A stretch of DNA of 64,000 nucleotides from Portulaca oleracea (GCA_029582165.1 CM055877.1:21364355-21428354); one strand, 5' to 3'. Counted from the stretch's first letter, positions 1 through 12,203 are shown. Numbers and translations: made by a program. The notes: a model not told the origin generated them from the letters alone.

Positions 1-1190
1 AGGGTTGTCCTATCTACAGGGATGGTGTGTCAGACAATAGGGAATTGGTTTGGTTGGGTTTGAATATTCCAAAACAATAAACATGCATAAACGACTAAAT
101 TAAACTAACTACGAATTTAAAGACAGAAATTTAACATGAAGAACTGCAAATATTAAATTTAAAATAAAACTAATTGCAACAAATAATTAAAGCAATCATT
201 TAATTACGAATGAAATTAAAACTAAATATGTGAGGAAAGAAATTATACCTACATCTCTATTTCTGGCGATTGAATCACACGAATCTCCTGAACAAATAAG
301 AAATGTGTGATTTGGATTACTAAGACAGCCCGAATCCTCACAGGAAACCTTAATCCTCCTCTTCACCAAAATTAGGGTTTTTGGGTTGAAACGAATACTG
401 AAAAGATTGAAATAGGGAGAATTGAAAATAACTGCGAATGAAAGTGAGAAGTAAACGAAAAATTGAAAACTGAAATTAACTTAAATTAAACTTTAACGAG
501 GTAAATTACAATGAAAAAAAACTGGAGAGAAAACTAAAAAAAATATAAACTAAACCTAAAGATGCTAAAAAACTATAAAAAAAAAACTAACTAAAACTGA
601 TTCCTTGATTGGTATACACGTGAATTTTTATAGTGACAGTAAAAAGAAACCCTACGCGTGAAAACAACGGCGCCTCAATAATTCCAGACGCTGGCGGCAG
701 TTGAATGGATACTGGCAACGCTTTGAATTTTCATTCCAGATGTACTTTCTGACTGAGACACTGGTAGCGTCTGGAGAGGTGCTGGTAGCGCCTGGGTTTT
801 CTAAGTTCCCCGTTGCCTTTGTTAACATTAGACGCTGGTGGGGGTGAACATGCCACCAGGGGGTGGAGACGCCACCATGGGGCGATTAACGCTGCCAGCG
901 TCATGCGCTCCCGTAATTCCTTGTTGGCGCTACTAGGGGGAAAGTACACGCTGGTGGGGGGGGGGGGGTGGAGACGCCACCAGGGGGTGGTTGACGCGGC
1001 CAGGGGGTGACTTTGTTGCTTCTTATTTCTTCTCATTTCCTTCATTTTTCTTGGCTTTATATGGATTTTTCTTTAAATTCTGCAAAACATACTAATATCC
1101 AAACCAAGTGAAGGAATTACAAGCCAAAAAGTACTCAATTAACAGTATCAATTCGCTCGAAATGAGACCGAAAATTCGTGACCTCCCCTT
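1..1190 (-). mobile_element. Athila-type LTR, partial (window edge)
   Basis: This stretch reads as the greater part of an LTR lying on the minus strand and cut by the window edge. It resembles the better defined LTR at 53281-54682: both have a shared 'ccaaaccaagtgaa' word followed by 'gaccgaaaattc' / 'gacccgaaattc' near the right end (the LTR start in the minus direction), a TATA box on the minus strand, and a GC-rich block of repeated words just upstream of it. No coding capacity is credible; the short ORFs at 731-1045 are made of the GC-rich repeats. The exact right border is inferred and could be off by tens of bases. Confidence 0.5.
623..1010 (-). promoter_or_regulatory. U3 promoter: TATA box plus cluster of ACGCTGG / GGTAGCG words
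   Basis: A minus-strand TATA box (TATAAAAATT) sits at 623-632. Immediately upstream of it in the LTR direction, 660-1010 contains many copies of ACGCTGG, CCAGCGT, GGTAGCG and GGCGTCTCCACC-like words in both orientations, including the palindrome-like ACGCTGCCAGCGT near 890. A homopolymer G run lies near 957-967. The block is far richer in GC than its AT-rich surroundings. Confidence 0.5.
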
Positions 1191-4100
1191 TAGCCCAAAT
1201 TTTGGCAGAAGCCAAGGTCTTGCTTGTGACCTCAAGGGTCGGACCTGTGACCACCTTTGGGTCTAATGGCCTCTTGCACAAGAAAGTTCGATCACGACGT
1301 GACCATCGGGGGTCACGCCTCTGACTCAGTCAATCGTGATGGCTTTTTCTAAAAGAAAACAGGGGTCATGGTCGTAATACCCCAAGGTCACTTTAATAAC
1401 CCAACACTAAGTAGACCATGATCTAGTTTATTTATGTTAATTAATCAAGTTAAGTAACTAAAATCGTGTATTTCAATTCGTTTAATTGTTGTGTTTTGCA
1501 GGACTTGAACAGTGCAATGACCATCAATTCTCGAGTGTATTAATTTCGGTAAATAATCTTCAAGTAGTGTCCTAGAATAATCGGGTTATTTGACTGATTG
1601 ACTATTTCATTGAACCAATTCATTCTTCAGGATTATTTTTGAAACATTAGCACGCATGTATCTTTTTATTATTAATTTACTCATAGTCTAGCCTTGCAAA
1701 ATTTTTAACCGGGATCCTAAATTTATCGAAGTAATAATATCGGGTTAAGGGAGAAATGACTACAAGGAGGAGAGGTAAATTGGGAGGTTAGTTGATTGGG
1801 CTTTGTAATTAAATTAGCCCACCTTCCCTTCCATTTAAATGAACAATCAATGTTGTTCTTTTAATTCTTCTTCCTATTTTCCATAGTAGAATGTTGATTT
1901 GCTCTTTCTTCTCACTTTTTTCATTGCTCTCTTTCTCTATGATTTTCCTCTGCGTGGTCCCCTCTGCTACAACGACCGCCTGCCGGTGCCAAACATCAAC
2001 GATGCCACCACCATCGGACCGACGACTCTTCCCCAGCAGCGTCGCCTCCTCCATTCCTCTTCTCTCTCCGTTTCTTTTCTAAGGTACATTCTAAACCCTA
2101 ATCTCTCAATTCAAGTTCTTTGAGTTGAATAAACGAATTGTTAATTTCTTAGTATTATTATTTGTTTTAGACAGACAATAAGAGTAGAAATTCAATCTTG
2201 AGGTTTTATCAGTGATTGAAGAGTCAAGTGTGTTAGTAATCGGGTGATTGTAATAGGAGATGATTGGAATTGTGTTGGAATGTTGTAGTTTGATTATGCA
2301 TGTTAATTTCTAAGTAAAGCACTGCCCTATATAAGCAATTAGGTTGTTAGGGTGATAAATTTTGAGAAGTATGTGAAGGAAGAAGAGAGTAGTATTAGTA
2401 GATATCAAAGAATGATCCATGCATGTGGCATTTTTGTGTGATTTGTTCATAAAGTGAAGTCCCTTTTGTTTATTCATGTTTATCCTTTGATAATAGGGTT
2501 GAGTGTGATTTCAATTTCTAGTATGGAATTTTAAGGGGAATTTTACTAGATGTTAGTGATACTATTGGAGTTCAGCCTTGTATGAGTATTGAGAATCAAA
2601 AGATGAATAAACTATGATATATTTTACTATTTTGAGATGTTAAATATGAAAAGGAAGCACATGAGAAGTGGTTTAGAGTGTAAAATCATTAAATCAATTT
2701 AAATATCAAGGAGAGGCTCAAGGCGGTCAATTTGGGTGGAATTTGTATTCTGGATTTTTTTGAAACAATTGGGACATCCCGTAACCAAAATTATTGTGTA
2801 GGTTGATAGCTTTAAGTACTAGCTGGCACCTGCCTTGGGAATTTCAGGATTCCGATGTGTATATCTCAAGTTATGGCGAAATTAATATGGGGGTCCTATT
2901 ATATACGTTTATCTGGGGGCAGTAGGTTCATGAGCATTTTGGTGGTCAAAATGAAAGTTATAGTATATTCTGCAAGCTTTCCAAAATGGATTCTTATGCG
3001 TTCATTGGATATCGGGAGAGAAAGTTATAAACAATTTTATTCACCTAGTAAATATGTTTTTACCCAGAAAATTTTGGTGGTCATAGCGTATTAAAGACAC
3101 TCTTTGAAAATTTTCTAGGATTTATATGAGATTATGGTCAACATAAGAGTTGTAGCATGCGAGTCAAGCTTTCCGTAGACTACTTATGAGCACTCAATCG
3201 ATACTTAGAGCTTGAGTTATAGTTTTTCGAAGTATCACTCCTGACTATGTTTATTCTGCAGGACAACATTGCTATATCGTAAAGCTTCATCCCTTTTCAA
3301 TTGTTTTTAGCTTTGACTCTTAACTAGGAAGTTGTAGACTTAAATTTAGCTTTCCAGAAAGTCCTCTCGCAAAGTTTTTCGAGACATGTAGAAAGAGTTA
3401 TGCCTTCCCAAGTTGCCATGAAAATTTCTGAATCCTTCCAATTTATTAGGAATTTTTTCGTTATTGATTTATATAGGAAATTTCTTCTGCACCAAGAACG
3501 ACACTTAATTCCTTTTTATTATTCTTACCTCAAGTATTGTTCAAGAGGTCCTTGCTACTATTTGTTCATGTTCACCCGAGTTCAAGATACTTCACCGTCG
3601 ATTAATTAGCTACAAGGTACACATATTGCATGTACTATATCAAAACTCATTTATTTGAGCTCAAGTAAGCAAATCTAATAATTGTAATGTAATTGAGTAA
3701 TGTTTACATGTTTTTCTCTCGTAAATATAGCCCCGACCCAAGTTATTTGTGCCATAGTGCACTACCCAAGTCAATACCTGGGCAGTGTCAATTTTGTTTG
3801 TTATTTGCAAAATGAATTGAAATGCGCGAAATAAAATGAATTGCTTAAGTTTATTTGACTGTTCAGGGGTATGCGTATTGAGTTTCAACTCATGTGGGAA
3901 AATATTTTATGTTTTGTTTTTAGGTGGTGCCTCAGTGCTGATAAACAAGTATCGGTAAGAAGTTTGATTAGATTGGGAAGCAGGAAGTCTTATTTATATG
4001 GAAGTTATATGGTCTACTCTTAATAATTATTGCTATGGATCATTGTAGTTACCAACTTTGATGTTGCTTGTAATTTCTTATGTTGGTTGTGAACATTATT

Positions 4101-4750
4101 AGTTCACGGGTTTAATGTAAATTCTTCTTGGTGGGGATGTATTATATTAGAGTATACTTTGGGAGTTTTTACTGTATTGGTGTTCGTGTTGATGGTTTGT
4201 TAAGCCTTGTCCATGATGATGGACGGCGGTAATGCTTTCGAATTATATTTCTGTTGCGCTAATCATTAGGTTATGAGGTATTTAGCGATAATCCGATGAT
4301 TATGAATCTGGGGGTGTTACAGTCACGCCTTTGACCCTTTTTAATTCAGGTTTTTTAGTAAATTTCCTTCTTGTTTATAAATACCCCAGGGGTTATCTTT
4401 TGTAAGGGACCTTTTGCTAATTATGATTACCAATGTATTGGAAAGGCTTTAAGCTTTCTTCCCTCTCTAAAAACCTTCTTTACTTTATCCATGACTGTAT
4501 GCTAGTGTAAAGGGTCTTTCCTTAATTGATTAGTGTTGGATCCCTCCTTTAACTAATCATGTTAGATTGCTAGTCCCTGGTGGTAGATCTTCGCTTATCC
4601 AAGTCCATATCCAATTTTATTATTGTTACAAGATCAAGTTCAACTCTATTTATTTTGGGTGTTCTTCAAATTTCATGGCGTTCGAATATTATTGTAGCAT
4701 AACTATCATCAGTTGTTGTTTCTTAACCAAATCTTTATTTTCTCCCACGA
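1191..4750 (+). mobile_element. LTR-like sequence, split by the solo LTR at 1373-4321
   Basis: The segments 1191-1372 and 4322 to about 4750 read as one plus-strand promoter-like unit once the intervening insertion is removed: repeated GTGACC/GGTCAC words, then 'cgcctttgaccc', then a TATA box (TATAAATA, 4376-4383), then a pyrimidine-rich leader. This is the layout of a plant LTR U3-R region. No gag or pol is attached, so superfamily cannot be decided. Borders are approximate. Confidence 0.35.
1373..4321 (+). mobile_element. Long solo LTR, Tekay/Del-like (divergent copy)
   Basis: The right end 'GGGGGTGTTACA' is the typical 3' end of long-LTR chromoviruses of the Tekay/Del type, and the left end 'CGTAATACCCC' matches the start TGTAAAACCCC of the copy at 56070 with a decayed first base. 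Internal phrases such as 'ggtcaacataagagtt' and the 'ttttgttttnaggtg' stretch near the right end are shared with the copy at 56070-59794. No clean 5-bp target duplication is visible, unlike the other copies, so this insertion is probably older. ORFs of 60-80 codons inside it are not supported as genes. Confidence 0.5.
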
Positions 4751-6120
4751 TGTTGGGTTTTTAGTGATCTATTTCCTAAATAGAAACAAATAAATTGGCG
4801 AAATATTCATAACAATTACAAAATGATTAATCATCCAGGAAAGAGTATAACTGCAGGGGCTTAGTGTTATACCTAATCGCTAGTCCGGCTAAAGAAGAGG
4901 TTGACCTTTGAGATTCCATAGAAATCCTCTACTGTAGGTCCACGCAACACTCCGGGAACTCGATTGCTAGATCGACCCAATTGAGACTAATCTCAATCTA
5001 AGATGTATGTGTTTAGGGTATTTTGTACAATCCCTAACAGTTGATTGTACAATCACTGGGAGTGGAAATCACCCTGGTATCTCTCTAGAAGTCTCTAACA
5101 GTTGATTGTACAATCCCTCATATAGACTCCCTATTTATAGTCTTGGCTGGCTTGGAGAAGGGGTTAACAAAACCCTAGTGACCAACTTCTCTTAAAACAT
5201 CGCCCGAGGCCCAACACGGTCTGTGTTCATTCAATACAGGCTGTGTTGTGTTGATTTCTCCAAGAAATCAACTTCTAACACTTTCCAAAATAATAATTTA
5301 TTATTCTAGGCTACATACATTGCTCTAGGTCACTGACTTGTGTGGCCCAATAGGACTAAATAATATAGTTGTAATCAAACACATTTAATTATCGAATATG
5401 GAGGTCTCTAGCAAGACATATAATTACTATATTATTTTGGCTTAAACTCCAAGTATATCGAATATTGTCGGGACACTCCTAATACATGGCACGCTCCAAG
5501 TTTCATGCCATATGTGTTGGGTTTCTATTAACATATTTCCGAAATAGATTATATTAAGGACACAAAACATTCGTAAACATTATAAATGCACTTAACCAAC
5601 CCAGGAAACGAAATTGCAAATATTGTAAATTATACCTGTCAAAACTCCGACTATCACACCTCGAGGTTCTAATGAGAAGCCCTCCACTGATGGTCCGCGC
5701 AGTTGTTCCTAAAACTCAGTCGCTAGATCGGGCGATCGAGATCAAATCTCAATCAGGAATATGTGCATATGTTTTGTGATTATTTCCTAAACAATCGTCT
5801 ATGAACAATGAAAGGATGACTTAAGAAAATGTCTCCTAAATGCACACTCTTCAAGATTTCTTAAAATAGCATGGTATAGAGGTAATGGTCAGGTTTCCTT
5901 CCCCTTTTATAAGGTTCTCAACCTTTGCAAAAGGGAAAAAAGGGAACCCTAATTGTCGTCTAAAACGGTTATGTCACGATCGTGACCACCTTGTTGTGAA
6001 ACTATTTCACAGCATGTGTATCACGGGCATGACCTCCTTCTAATCATATATACTACTCTTAGTACATCCCCATTAATAATACCATATTATTAATTTGGAC
6101 TTAAACACATTGTAACACCC
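4751..6120 (-). repeat. Two diverged LTR-like copies in direct tandem
   Basis: Copies start with TGTTGGGTTT at 4751 and at 5515, an offset of 764 bp, and stay alignable for roughly 300 bp (shared landmarks: 'atttcc..aatag', 'ccaggaaa', 'ctagatcg', 'aatctcaatc'). Each has a minus-strand TATA box (5131-5140 CTATAAATAG; 5903-5914) and a cluster of short inverted words upstream of it (AACACGGTCTGTGTT near 5203; GTCACGATCGTGAC near 5974). They look like LTRs of one family in the minus orientation. Nothing resembling an internal region lies between them. Confidence 0.4.
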
Positions 6121-6545
6121 TCTTAATAATTTTGTTATTTAAACAATGATTATAAATATTACTAATTCATGGGGAAGTTTCTATGTGAGTACTTGTTGAC
6201 TTTACGTGTATCAAAGAAACTCGGTTGCGAAAAATAACATAACATACCGGTACTACACGATAAGAGTAAAATGAGAGATAACATTTTGGTAGTAATTATT
6301 TGTAAAAATAAGTCGAATGTGTAAAAATATACTTGTCTTTGTTGATCAAGTTTATAAAACACATGAATTATAAAAAGAGAGTTTTCGGGTGCATTATCTA
6401 CCAAAGCAATTTGTAAGTTTTATTGGAACAAAAACTCCCTAATGTTTTCTCAGAGTGACACAACCCTAGAGCCAAATCAAGGAAAAGAATTCAGCGAATA
6501 CACACCACAATTTACTTAAAAGAAAATGAGTTTTGTTAGTAGGAG
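6121..6545. other. AT-rich spacer, no feature recognised
   Basis: This interval holds only short AT-rich ORFs without recognisable motifs. No terminal repeats, promoter or RNA gene could be identified. It ends at the 8-bp target duplication of the MITE that begins at 6554. Confidence 0.4.
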
Positions 6546-6991
6546 CTTGTTGGTAGGGGTGACAAAAATATGGGTCCGACTATTAACGTGTTCGGTCAAT
6601 TTAGTATTCGGTAAAAAACTCTAAACCTGAACCCGAATGACCGAATTTGATCGAATGACCGAATTGCATTTTTTATCAAAACTAAAAATTAACTAACTAC
6701 TTGATTTTTTGAAAAATATGACCCGTTGACCGAATTACAAAATACAAAATTTGAGCCTCTTTATGTGAATCATTAAAACTTTCCTCATAATCGAGATTCA
6801 GTCAACCCGAACCCGAATGACCGAAATTGACAAAATTTGAATATTGCCAAAAATTCGGTCAACTCGAATCTAAATACCAAAACCCGAATCCGACCCGAAT
6901 TTAAATTTAGTCATGACTGAATGATCGAATTTTAAATTCTGTCAAAAAACCATGTTTTGATGTCTTTCTTTTTTGATTATCTTCCTCGCGA

Positions 6992-8342
6992 TGCTAGGTC
7001 ACAAAGATCAGAGTATTGAACTAGAATACACCATACAACTCACACACACAGTTGAATGCTTAAAACATAAGAACTGTTTGAAAGCAAGTAGCTGGAATAG
7101 AAGACAACCGAAGACAGAACATAAAAGATTGGCTTGCTTACAACTGTTACAGATACACCTTCAGCTGCAATCAAGGGCAATGGACTCTCTCACACATGCC
7201 TCTACAGACAAACCAAAGCATGGATGATCAAGTTCAGCTTACACTTGCTGGATTTTGCCAATATCCAGTGACAGGAACTGATTGAACCAAGGTTGAGAGT
7301 TATAGGACAATCACAAACTTTCAGAGGTACTAAGACACTCGAGAATACTATGGAATGAACACTGAGATGCCTTTCAATGATAGAAAACTTCAGAATATAA
7401 ATGGAACTAGCAGTTTGATTAATAGGTGCTTAAGCATAAGCATTCTGTCTAATCTCCCTGATCTAATTCTAACTTATAAAGCTTAAAACAAATACATATG
7501 ATTACATCCTAAGCTATCTAATATGATCCGGATTACATTTGCTTGGAAAATAAAAGAGAAAAGCTAACTAAAATCTGATTAGACCAATTTGCCAAAGAGT
7601 TGCAAAATGAGCCAATGGGAAGATTTCCTCTCCTAAGGGGTAAAATAATCTTTACTGAGGTAATTCCCAAGCCAACACTAATCTGGAAATAATCTCAAAA
7701 GGTTAATATTATGCTGGAAAGACCAAAACAACCCCTAAAGACAGAAATCAGGACATATAGCCCTAATCGGGTTCGAAAAAGCGATAAAACAACCCGATCG
7801 GGATTATGCATTTCGACTTTTGAATCCTACTGTTCCATGCTCGATCATGCTGGGACTTTACTTGGACTTGAAAATGGCATGACAAAGAACAAAAATCTCC
7901 TAGGAAACCTTAGCTAAATCTTCCTCAATCAATAGATATGACATTGAGAAAGCCAGCTGCTTGAACTGGTGTTGCTGGGAACTGAAGTTGGTCTGGATGA
8001 CTAATGCTGGTGGGCCGAGTGGATGTAGATGCCAAGACTTGCTTTACAAGTGTGTAGCAAGCCTGGATGGATGCTGCTGGTGGAGTGGTGGCAGCTGGTG
8101 ATGCTGAAAACCTCCTGCTGGATGTTTGGACTGTTGAGAAGTCTGCTGAGTAACCTGTTGTCTGTGCTGAGATTTGGAAGCCTGTTATTTCTGCTGGAAA
8201 GGCTTCCCTAGCTACTAAGTTGTGTGAAACAACAAGAACTCCTCCTTGTGCTGCTGCTGCAATTGTTGGTGAAGCTCTGGTAGATGCCTTCCTTGCTGAT
8301 GATGTTGCTGTTGCTGATTGTTCTCCATGATGGTCTCCATCA
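6992..8342 (-). repeat. 3' LTR of the CRM-like element
   Basis: This 1.35 kb block is repeated at 12220-13518 plus 17107-17162 with only scattered differences. Its right border is set by the divergence after '...ctccatca' (8342 versus 17162), giving an LTR that starts TGATGGAGACC on the minus strand. The left end is less certain because the two copies differ just before TGCTAGGTCAC. A minus-strand TATA box (CTTTATAAGTT) lies at 7471-7481. The last part of the pol frame is encoded inside this LTR (7925-8342). Confidence 0.75.
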
Positions 8343-8767
8343 TTCTCCCCAGGTTGAGGAAATTTTGTCCTCAAACTTGGAAGGTCTTGACCTGCTGGAT
8401 AGTATGGTCGAAGATTTGCTACATTGAATGTTGCTGAGCCTCCAAACTCTTCAGATAGATCCAACCTATAGGCATTGTCTCCAATTTTCTCAAGCACTTC
8501 AAAGGGGCCATCTGCTCTTGGCAATAGCTTTCCTTTTCTCTTGCTGGGGAACCTGTCCTTCCTTAAATGGATCCAAACTAGTTCTCCTGGCTGGAAAGTC
8601 ACCTTCTTCCTATGCTTGTTTGCTGATGTAGACACCTGGTCAGTATACTTGGCAATTTTCTCCCTCACTTGCTGATGAAGCTCCTTAATTTGATCTGCCC
8701 TTTTACCAGCTTCAAAACTAAATTTGACAGAAGTAGTTATCCAAAGGGGAAATTGAATTTTTACCAT
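7925..8767 (-). pseudogene. Integrase C-terminal part of CRM-like pol, running into the 3' LTR
   Basis: The 280-codon frame holds the C-terminal end of a chromovirus integrase: a helix-rich stretch with 'KRADQIKELHQQVREKI', then 'FQPGELVWIHLRKDRFP' and 'GPFEVLEKIGDNAYRLDL', the GPF/Y-type module, followed by 'NVANLRPYYPAG'. From about residue 140 the frame crosses the purine-rich tract (8343-8352) into the 3' LTR and continues for about 140 Ser/Ala/Thr-rich residues. It joins upstream to 8718-9278 through a frameshift. Extension of the frame into the LTR is known for CRM elements, where this tail carries the CR targeting motif; whether the tail here has that motif cannot be judged by eye. Confidence 0.6.
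8343..8353 (-). other. Polypurine tract of CRM-like element
   Basis: Minus-strand CCTGGGGAGAA lies directly before the LTR start TGATGGAGACC. Its position inside the reading frame explains why the frame continues into the LTR. Confidence 0.6.
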
Positions 8768-9278
8768 AGACTACTTGGAATGAAGAGTAGCCTGTGGCCT
8801 TGGATGGTGCTTTGTTGTAAGCAAATTCAGCATGGGGCAATAGAGTATCCCATCCTGCTTTATTTTTGTGGATGAGTGCTCTCAATAAGACTCTAAGTGT
8901 TCTATTAGTAACCTCTGTCTGTTCAATAGGCTCAAAACCAACAATTCTAGAATCAAGCATATGAAGCAACATGTACCTTCTACTTAATGCATCTACTCCC
9001 TTGTTTAGCACTCCTGATTTGTTGTGGATCATGAAGTGGAATTGCTGCATATACTCGACCCAAGCAGCATGCCTGGCGTTGAGCTTGTGCTGCCCTTGAA
9101 TGAACTTCAAGGCTTCATGATCACTGTGAAGAATGAACTCTGCTCCAATAAGGTAGTGCCTCCAGTGCTGAAGAGCTCTAATAATAGCATAGAACTCTTT
9201 GTCATAGGTGCTGTATTTCTTCTTGACATCATTCAACTTCTCACTGAAATAGGCAACTGGCTTGCCCTCCTGGGTCAA
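8718..9278 (-). pseudogene. RNase H fused to the end of integrase; integrase core deleted
   Basis: The first part is a gypsy RNase H: 'PVAYFSEKLNDVKKKYSTYD', 'EFYAIIRALQHWRHYL' and 'FILHSDHEALKFI', ending 'GVDALSRR'. After about 15 linker residues ('SRIVGFEPI') it continues at once with 'EQTEVTNRTLRVLLRALI', which lies just after the second catalytic Asp region of an integrase and includes the third catalytic acidic residue. The zinc-binding domain and the part with the first two catalytic Asp residues, usually several hundred residues, are missing, yet the frame is kept. The protein could not integrate DNA. Confidence 0.7.
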
Positions 9279-9286
9279 TACTGCTC

Positions 9287-10272
9287 CTATGCCAACTTCT
9301 GAAGCATCACATTGTACCTCAAAACTTTGCTGAAGTTGGGCAGTGCTAGAACTGGTGCTGAAGTGTGTCTCTCCTTGACTTCTTCAAAGGCTTTCTGGGC
9401 TGTTGTTGTCCAAATAAAGGACTTTCCTTTCACCACTTCAGTCATTGGTGCTAGAATGGTGCTGAAAGTCTTGACAAATCTCCTATAAAATGAAGCCATG
9501 CCATGAAAGCTCCTGACTTGCTGAATGGAAGTGGGCACAGGCCACTCCTTAATTGCTTGAATCTTCTCCTCATCAACCTGAATACCTGCTGCTGTAACAA
9601 TGTACCCCAACAAGTTCACTTGGGATGTAAAGAAGTGACACTTCTTGAAATTTCCAAACAACTCCTCCCTGCTCAGAATAGTTAAAACCTCCTACAAATG
9701 CTTGACATGCTCTTGCTCAGACCTGCTATAGACAAGAATATCATCAAAGTATACCACAACACTATTGCCTATAAGGGGCTTAAGGACCTGGTCATGAGCC
9801 TCATGAATGTAGATGGGGCATTAGTCATGACAAAAGGCATGACCAACCATTCAAACAAACCTCCCGTGGTCTTGAAGTCTATTTTCCACTCATCTCCCTC
9901 ATAGATCCTTATCTGGTAGTATCCACTCCGCAAATCAATTTTAGAAAAGACGGCTGATCCATATAACTCATCCAACATGTCTTCAAGCCTAGGTATAGGC
10001 TACCTATAATTGATTGTGATCTTGTTAATGGCCCTACAATCAATACACATCCTTTGACCCCCATCTTTGTTAGGCACTAACAAGGCTAGGACTGCACATG
10101 GACTCAAACTCTCCCTAATCATTCCCTTCTCCAATAACTCATCCACCTGCCTCTGTATCTCATTGGTATCTGCTGGTGTCATCCTATAAGTTGGCTTATT
10201 AGGCAACACTGATCCAGGCACTAGGTCAATTTTGTGTTGGATATCTCTTTTAGGTGGTAAACCAGGTCGCAT
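9287..10272 (-). pseudogene. Reverse transcriptase of CRM-like element, broken
   Basis: RT motifs appear in order on the minus strand: 'KIDLVPGSVLPNKPTYRM' and 'GMIRESLSPCAVLALLVPNKDG' (10000-10272), '[15 protein letters not shown]' (9769-9978), then the catalytic '[19 protein letters not shown]' near 9700-9755, and the thumb/connection 'CHFFTSQVNLLGYIVTAAGIQVDEEKI' (9287-9661). An in-frame stop follows 'TINYR' and another follows 'HVKHL'; a further shift separates it from RNase H. The active-site YFDD is intact. Confidence 0.75.
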
Positions 10273-10299
10273 TTCCTCAGGAAATACATGTTGAAACTA

Positions 10300-11334
10300 C
10301 TAGAGTAAAGGTAGAAATAAAGGGTGGACATTTTGTGGTGCTGAGGGTTCTTCAAGGTCTAAAAGGATGAAGTCCTTCTGTGTACTAAACTCGTGATTAT
10401 TAGATAAAAGCAACACATCAAGACTAGGTTCAAGACACATGGTTTTGGCTTTTTTGGTTAACTGTGAGGGTTTCATAGGGGTAAGGACAATCTTTCTGTG
10501 GTTTAAGATCAGGGTGTAGGTATTAGCTCTTCCACAGAGGTTTACTGATCTATCATACAACCAAGGTCGACCCAAAAGCAAATGGCATGCATCCATAGGT
10601 AAGACGTCACACCAGACCTCGTCTTTGTATGATTGACCAATTGAAAAAGCAACAAGGCATCTAGTAGAAACTTTGATACCTTTGCCTGAGCTGAGCCACT
10701 GAATGGTGTATGGAGCTGGGTGGGGCTTGGTTGCTAGGCTTAGCTTCTTCACCATGGTGCTAGAGGCTGCATTGGTACAACTTCCACTGTCTACAATCAC
10801 TGAGCATACCTTCCCTCCAATAGTACACCTTGTATGAAAGATATTCTCCCTCTGCTCTTCTGCTTCTTCCACTGTTGAGCTGCTCAGAACTCTCCTGATC
10901 ACAAGCATCTCTCCCTTATCTGGACCTTCTTCTATAACCTCATTATCACAGATAGGGTCATGCTCATGCTCTTCATACTCCTGTTCTTCTCCTTGCACAT
11001 TTTCAGGATCAATAAACAAAGTTGCTTGGTACTCAGCAAGAGTAATCATTCTCTTGTTTGTACATTCTGAGGCAATGTGCCCTAGTCCTTGACACCTGAA
11101 ACATCTCCTTTCTGAATAAGCTCTGTTGATAGGGGTTGGGGTTCTTTGTTGGGGATTTGGTGGCTGATTTTGTGGGGGTCTTGGGGCTGGATTTCTGGCT
11201 TGAGGTGGGGGTGGGGGTGGGGGTGGATAGGTTCTTTGGGGGGGATTGTATGGTTTGTAAGGGTTTGGGTTGGCTGGTGCATAAGGCTTGGCTGGATACT
11301 TGTTGTATTCTTTCACTTTAGCCTTCTTCTGCTG
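10300..11334 (-). pseudogene. Gag C-terminus (zinc knuckle) and aspartic protease
   Basis: The frame begins with a proline-rich linker, then a CCHC zinc knuckle CFRCQGLGHIASEC (spacing C-X2-C-X4-H-X4-C), an acidic spacer rich in Glu, and a retroviral-type protease with 'SVIVDSGSCTNAASS' (catalytic Asp-Ser-Gly) and the flap/end motif 'CHLLLGRPWLYDRSVNL'. It is separated from gag upstream by a single stop codon after 'LAHKVE' and from RT downstream by a stop near 10300. In an intact element all of these would be one polyprotein. Confidence 0.75.
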
Positions 11335-12162
11335 CTACTCCACTTTATGAGCTAAAGAGCTTAACTCATCAAGTGAATCATAAATTTGTAGCTTCACAAC
11401 ATTCTTGATCCCTTCATTCAAGCCTGCAAGGTACCTGATATAGGTTTGTACCTCATTCTCTTGCATATTACACTTCCAAAGCAAGTGCTCAAACTCCTTT
11501 GTGTACTCTTCCACTGACTTGTTCCCCTGCACAAAATGCTGTAACTTGTTGTAGTTCTCCTTCATGTAGTTATCTGGAAGGAACTTCTCCTTCAGCTTCT
11601 GTCTCATCTCAATCCAGGTACTAACTCTGGCTTCCCCAATTTCCATTCTCCTTCTCTGCAGATTAGTCCACCAAGTAGAAGCATATTTTTTTAATTTTAA
11701 GGCTACTAGTTTCACCTTGTTCCCTTCTGAAACCTCTTTCAAGTCAAAGACTCTTTCCACTGTCTGTAGCAAATCTAGGAAAACATCAGGATCTAGTTCT
11801 CCTGCATATTCAGGTATATCAATCTTGAAATCAAGTTTCTCAACCCTCCTATCTTCCCTTCTTACTTCTCTTTCACTTTCACTGTTTTCCTTAGGCTCAC
11901 TAATCCTAGGTGATCTTACTATCCTCCTCCTTCTCCTGTGTGTAGGCCTAGGACCTCGACCTCCTCTCCCTGTCCTACTATAAGGATTCTCACCTTCTCC
12001 TTCCTCCATCTCATCATCAGTCTCCCTATTCAACTCATGTCTATGCAATCTCATGTAATAATTCAACTCCTCACTCAAAAACTTCATTTTCTATTCTACT
12101 TCTTCCTTCTCTTTCAGAGTCTGTTCTAGGACTTCCTATGGTGTTTTACTAGTTCCGGCCAT
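11335..12162 (-). pseudogene. Gag of CRM-like element
   Basis: The likely original start is the ATG at 12162 on the minus strand (MAGTSKTP), followed by two in-frame TAG codons, so the longest open part starts at 12087. The central region has 'LDFKIDIPEYAGELDPDVFLD', 'KVKLVALKLKKYASTWW' and 'SVEEYTKEFEHLLWKC', the conserved capsid core of gypsy gag as seen in CRM elements. An Arg-rich segment precedes it. The frame ends with a stop at 11335 directly before the proline-rich linker and zinc knuckle. Confidence 0.75.
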
Positions 12163-12203
12163 TTTAACTAAAATAAGTAAACACACTCCAAGAAAGAACA
12201 CTA

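Noticed and set aside
6162..6404. 80-codon minus-strand ORF
   Set aside because: AT-rich, without motifs or coding-like composition.
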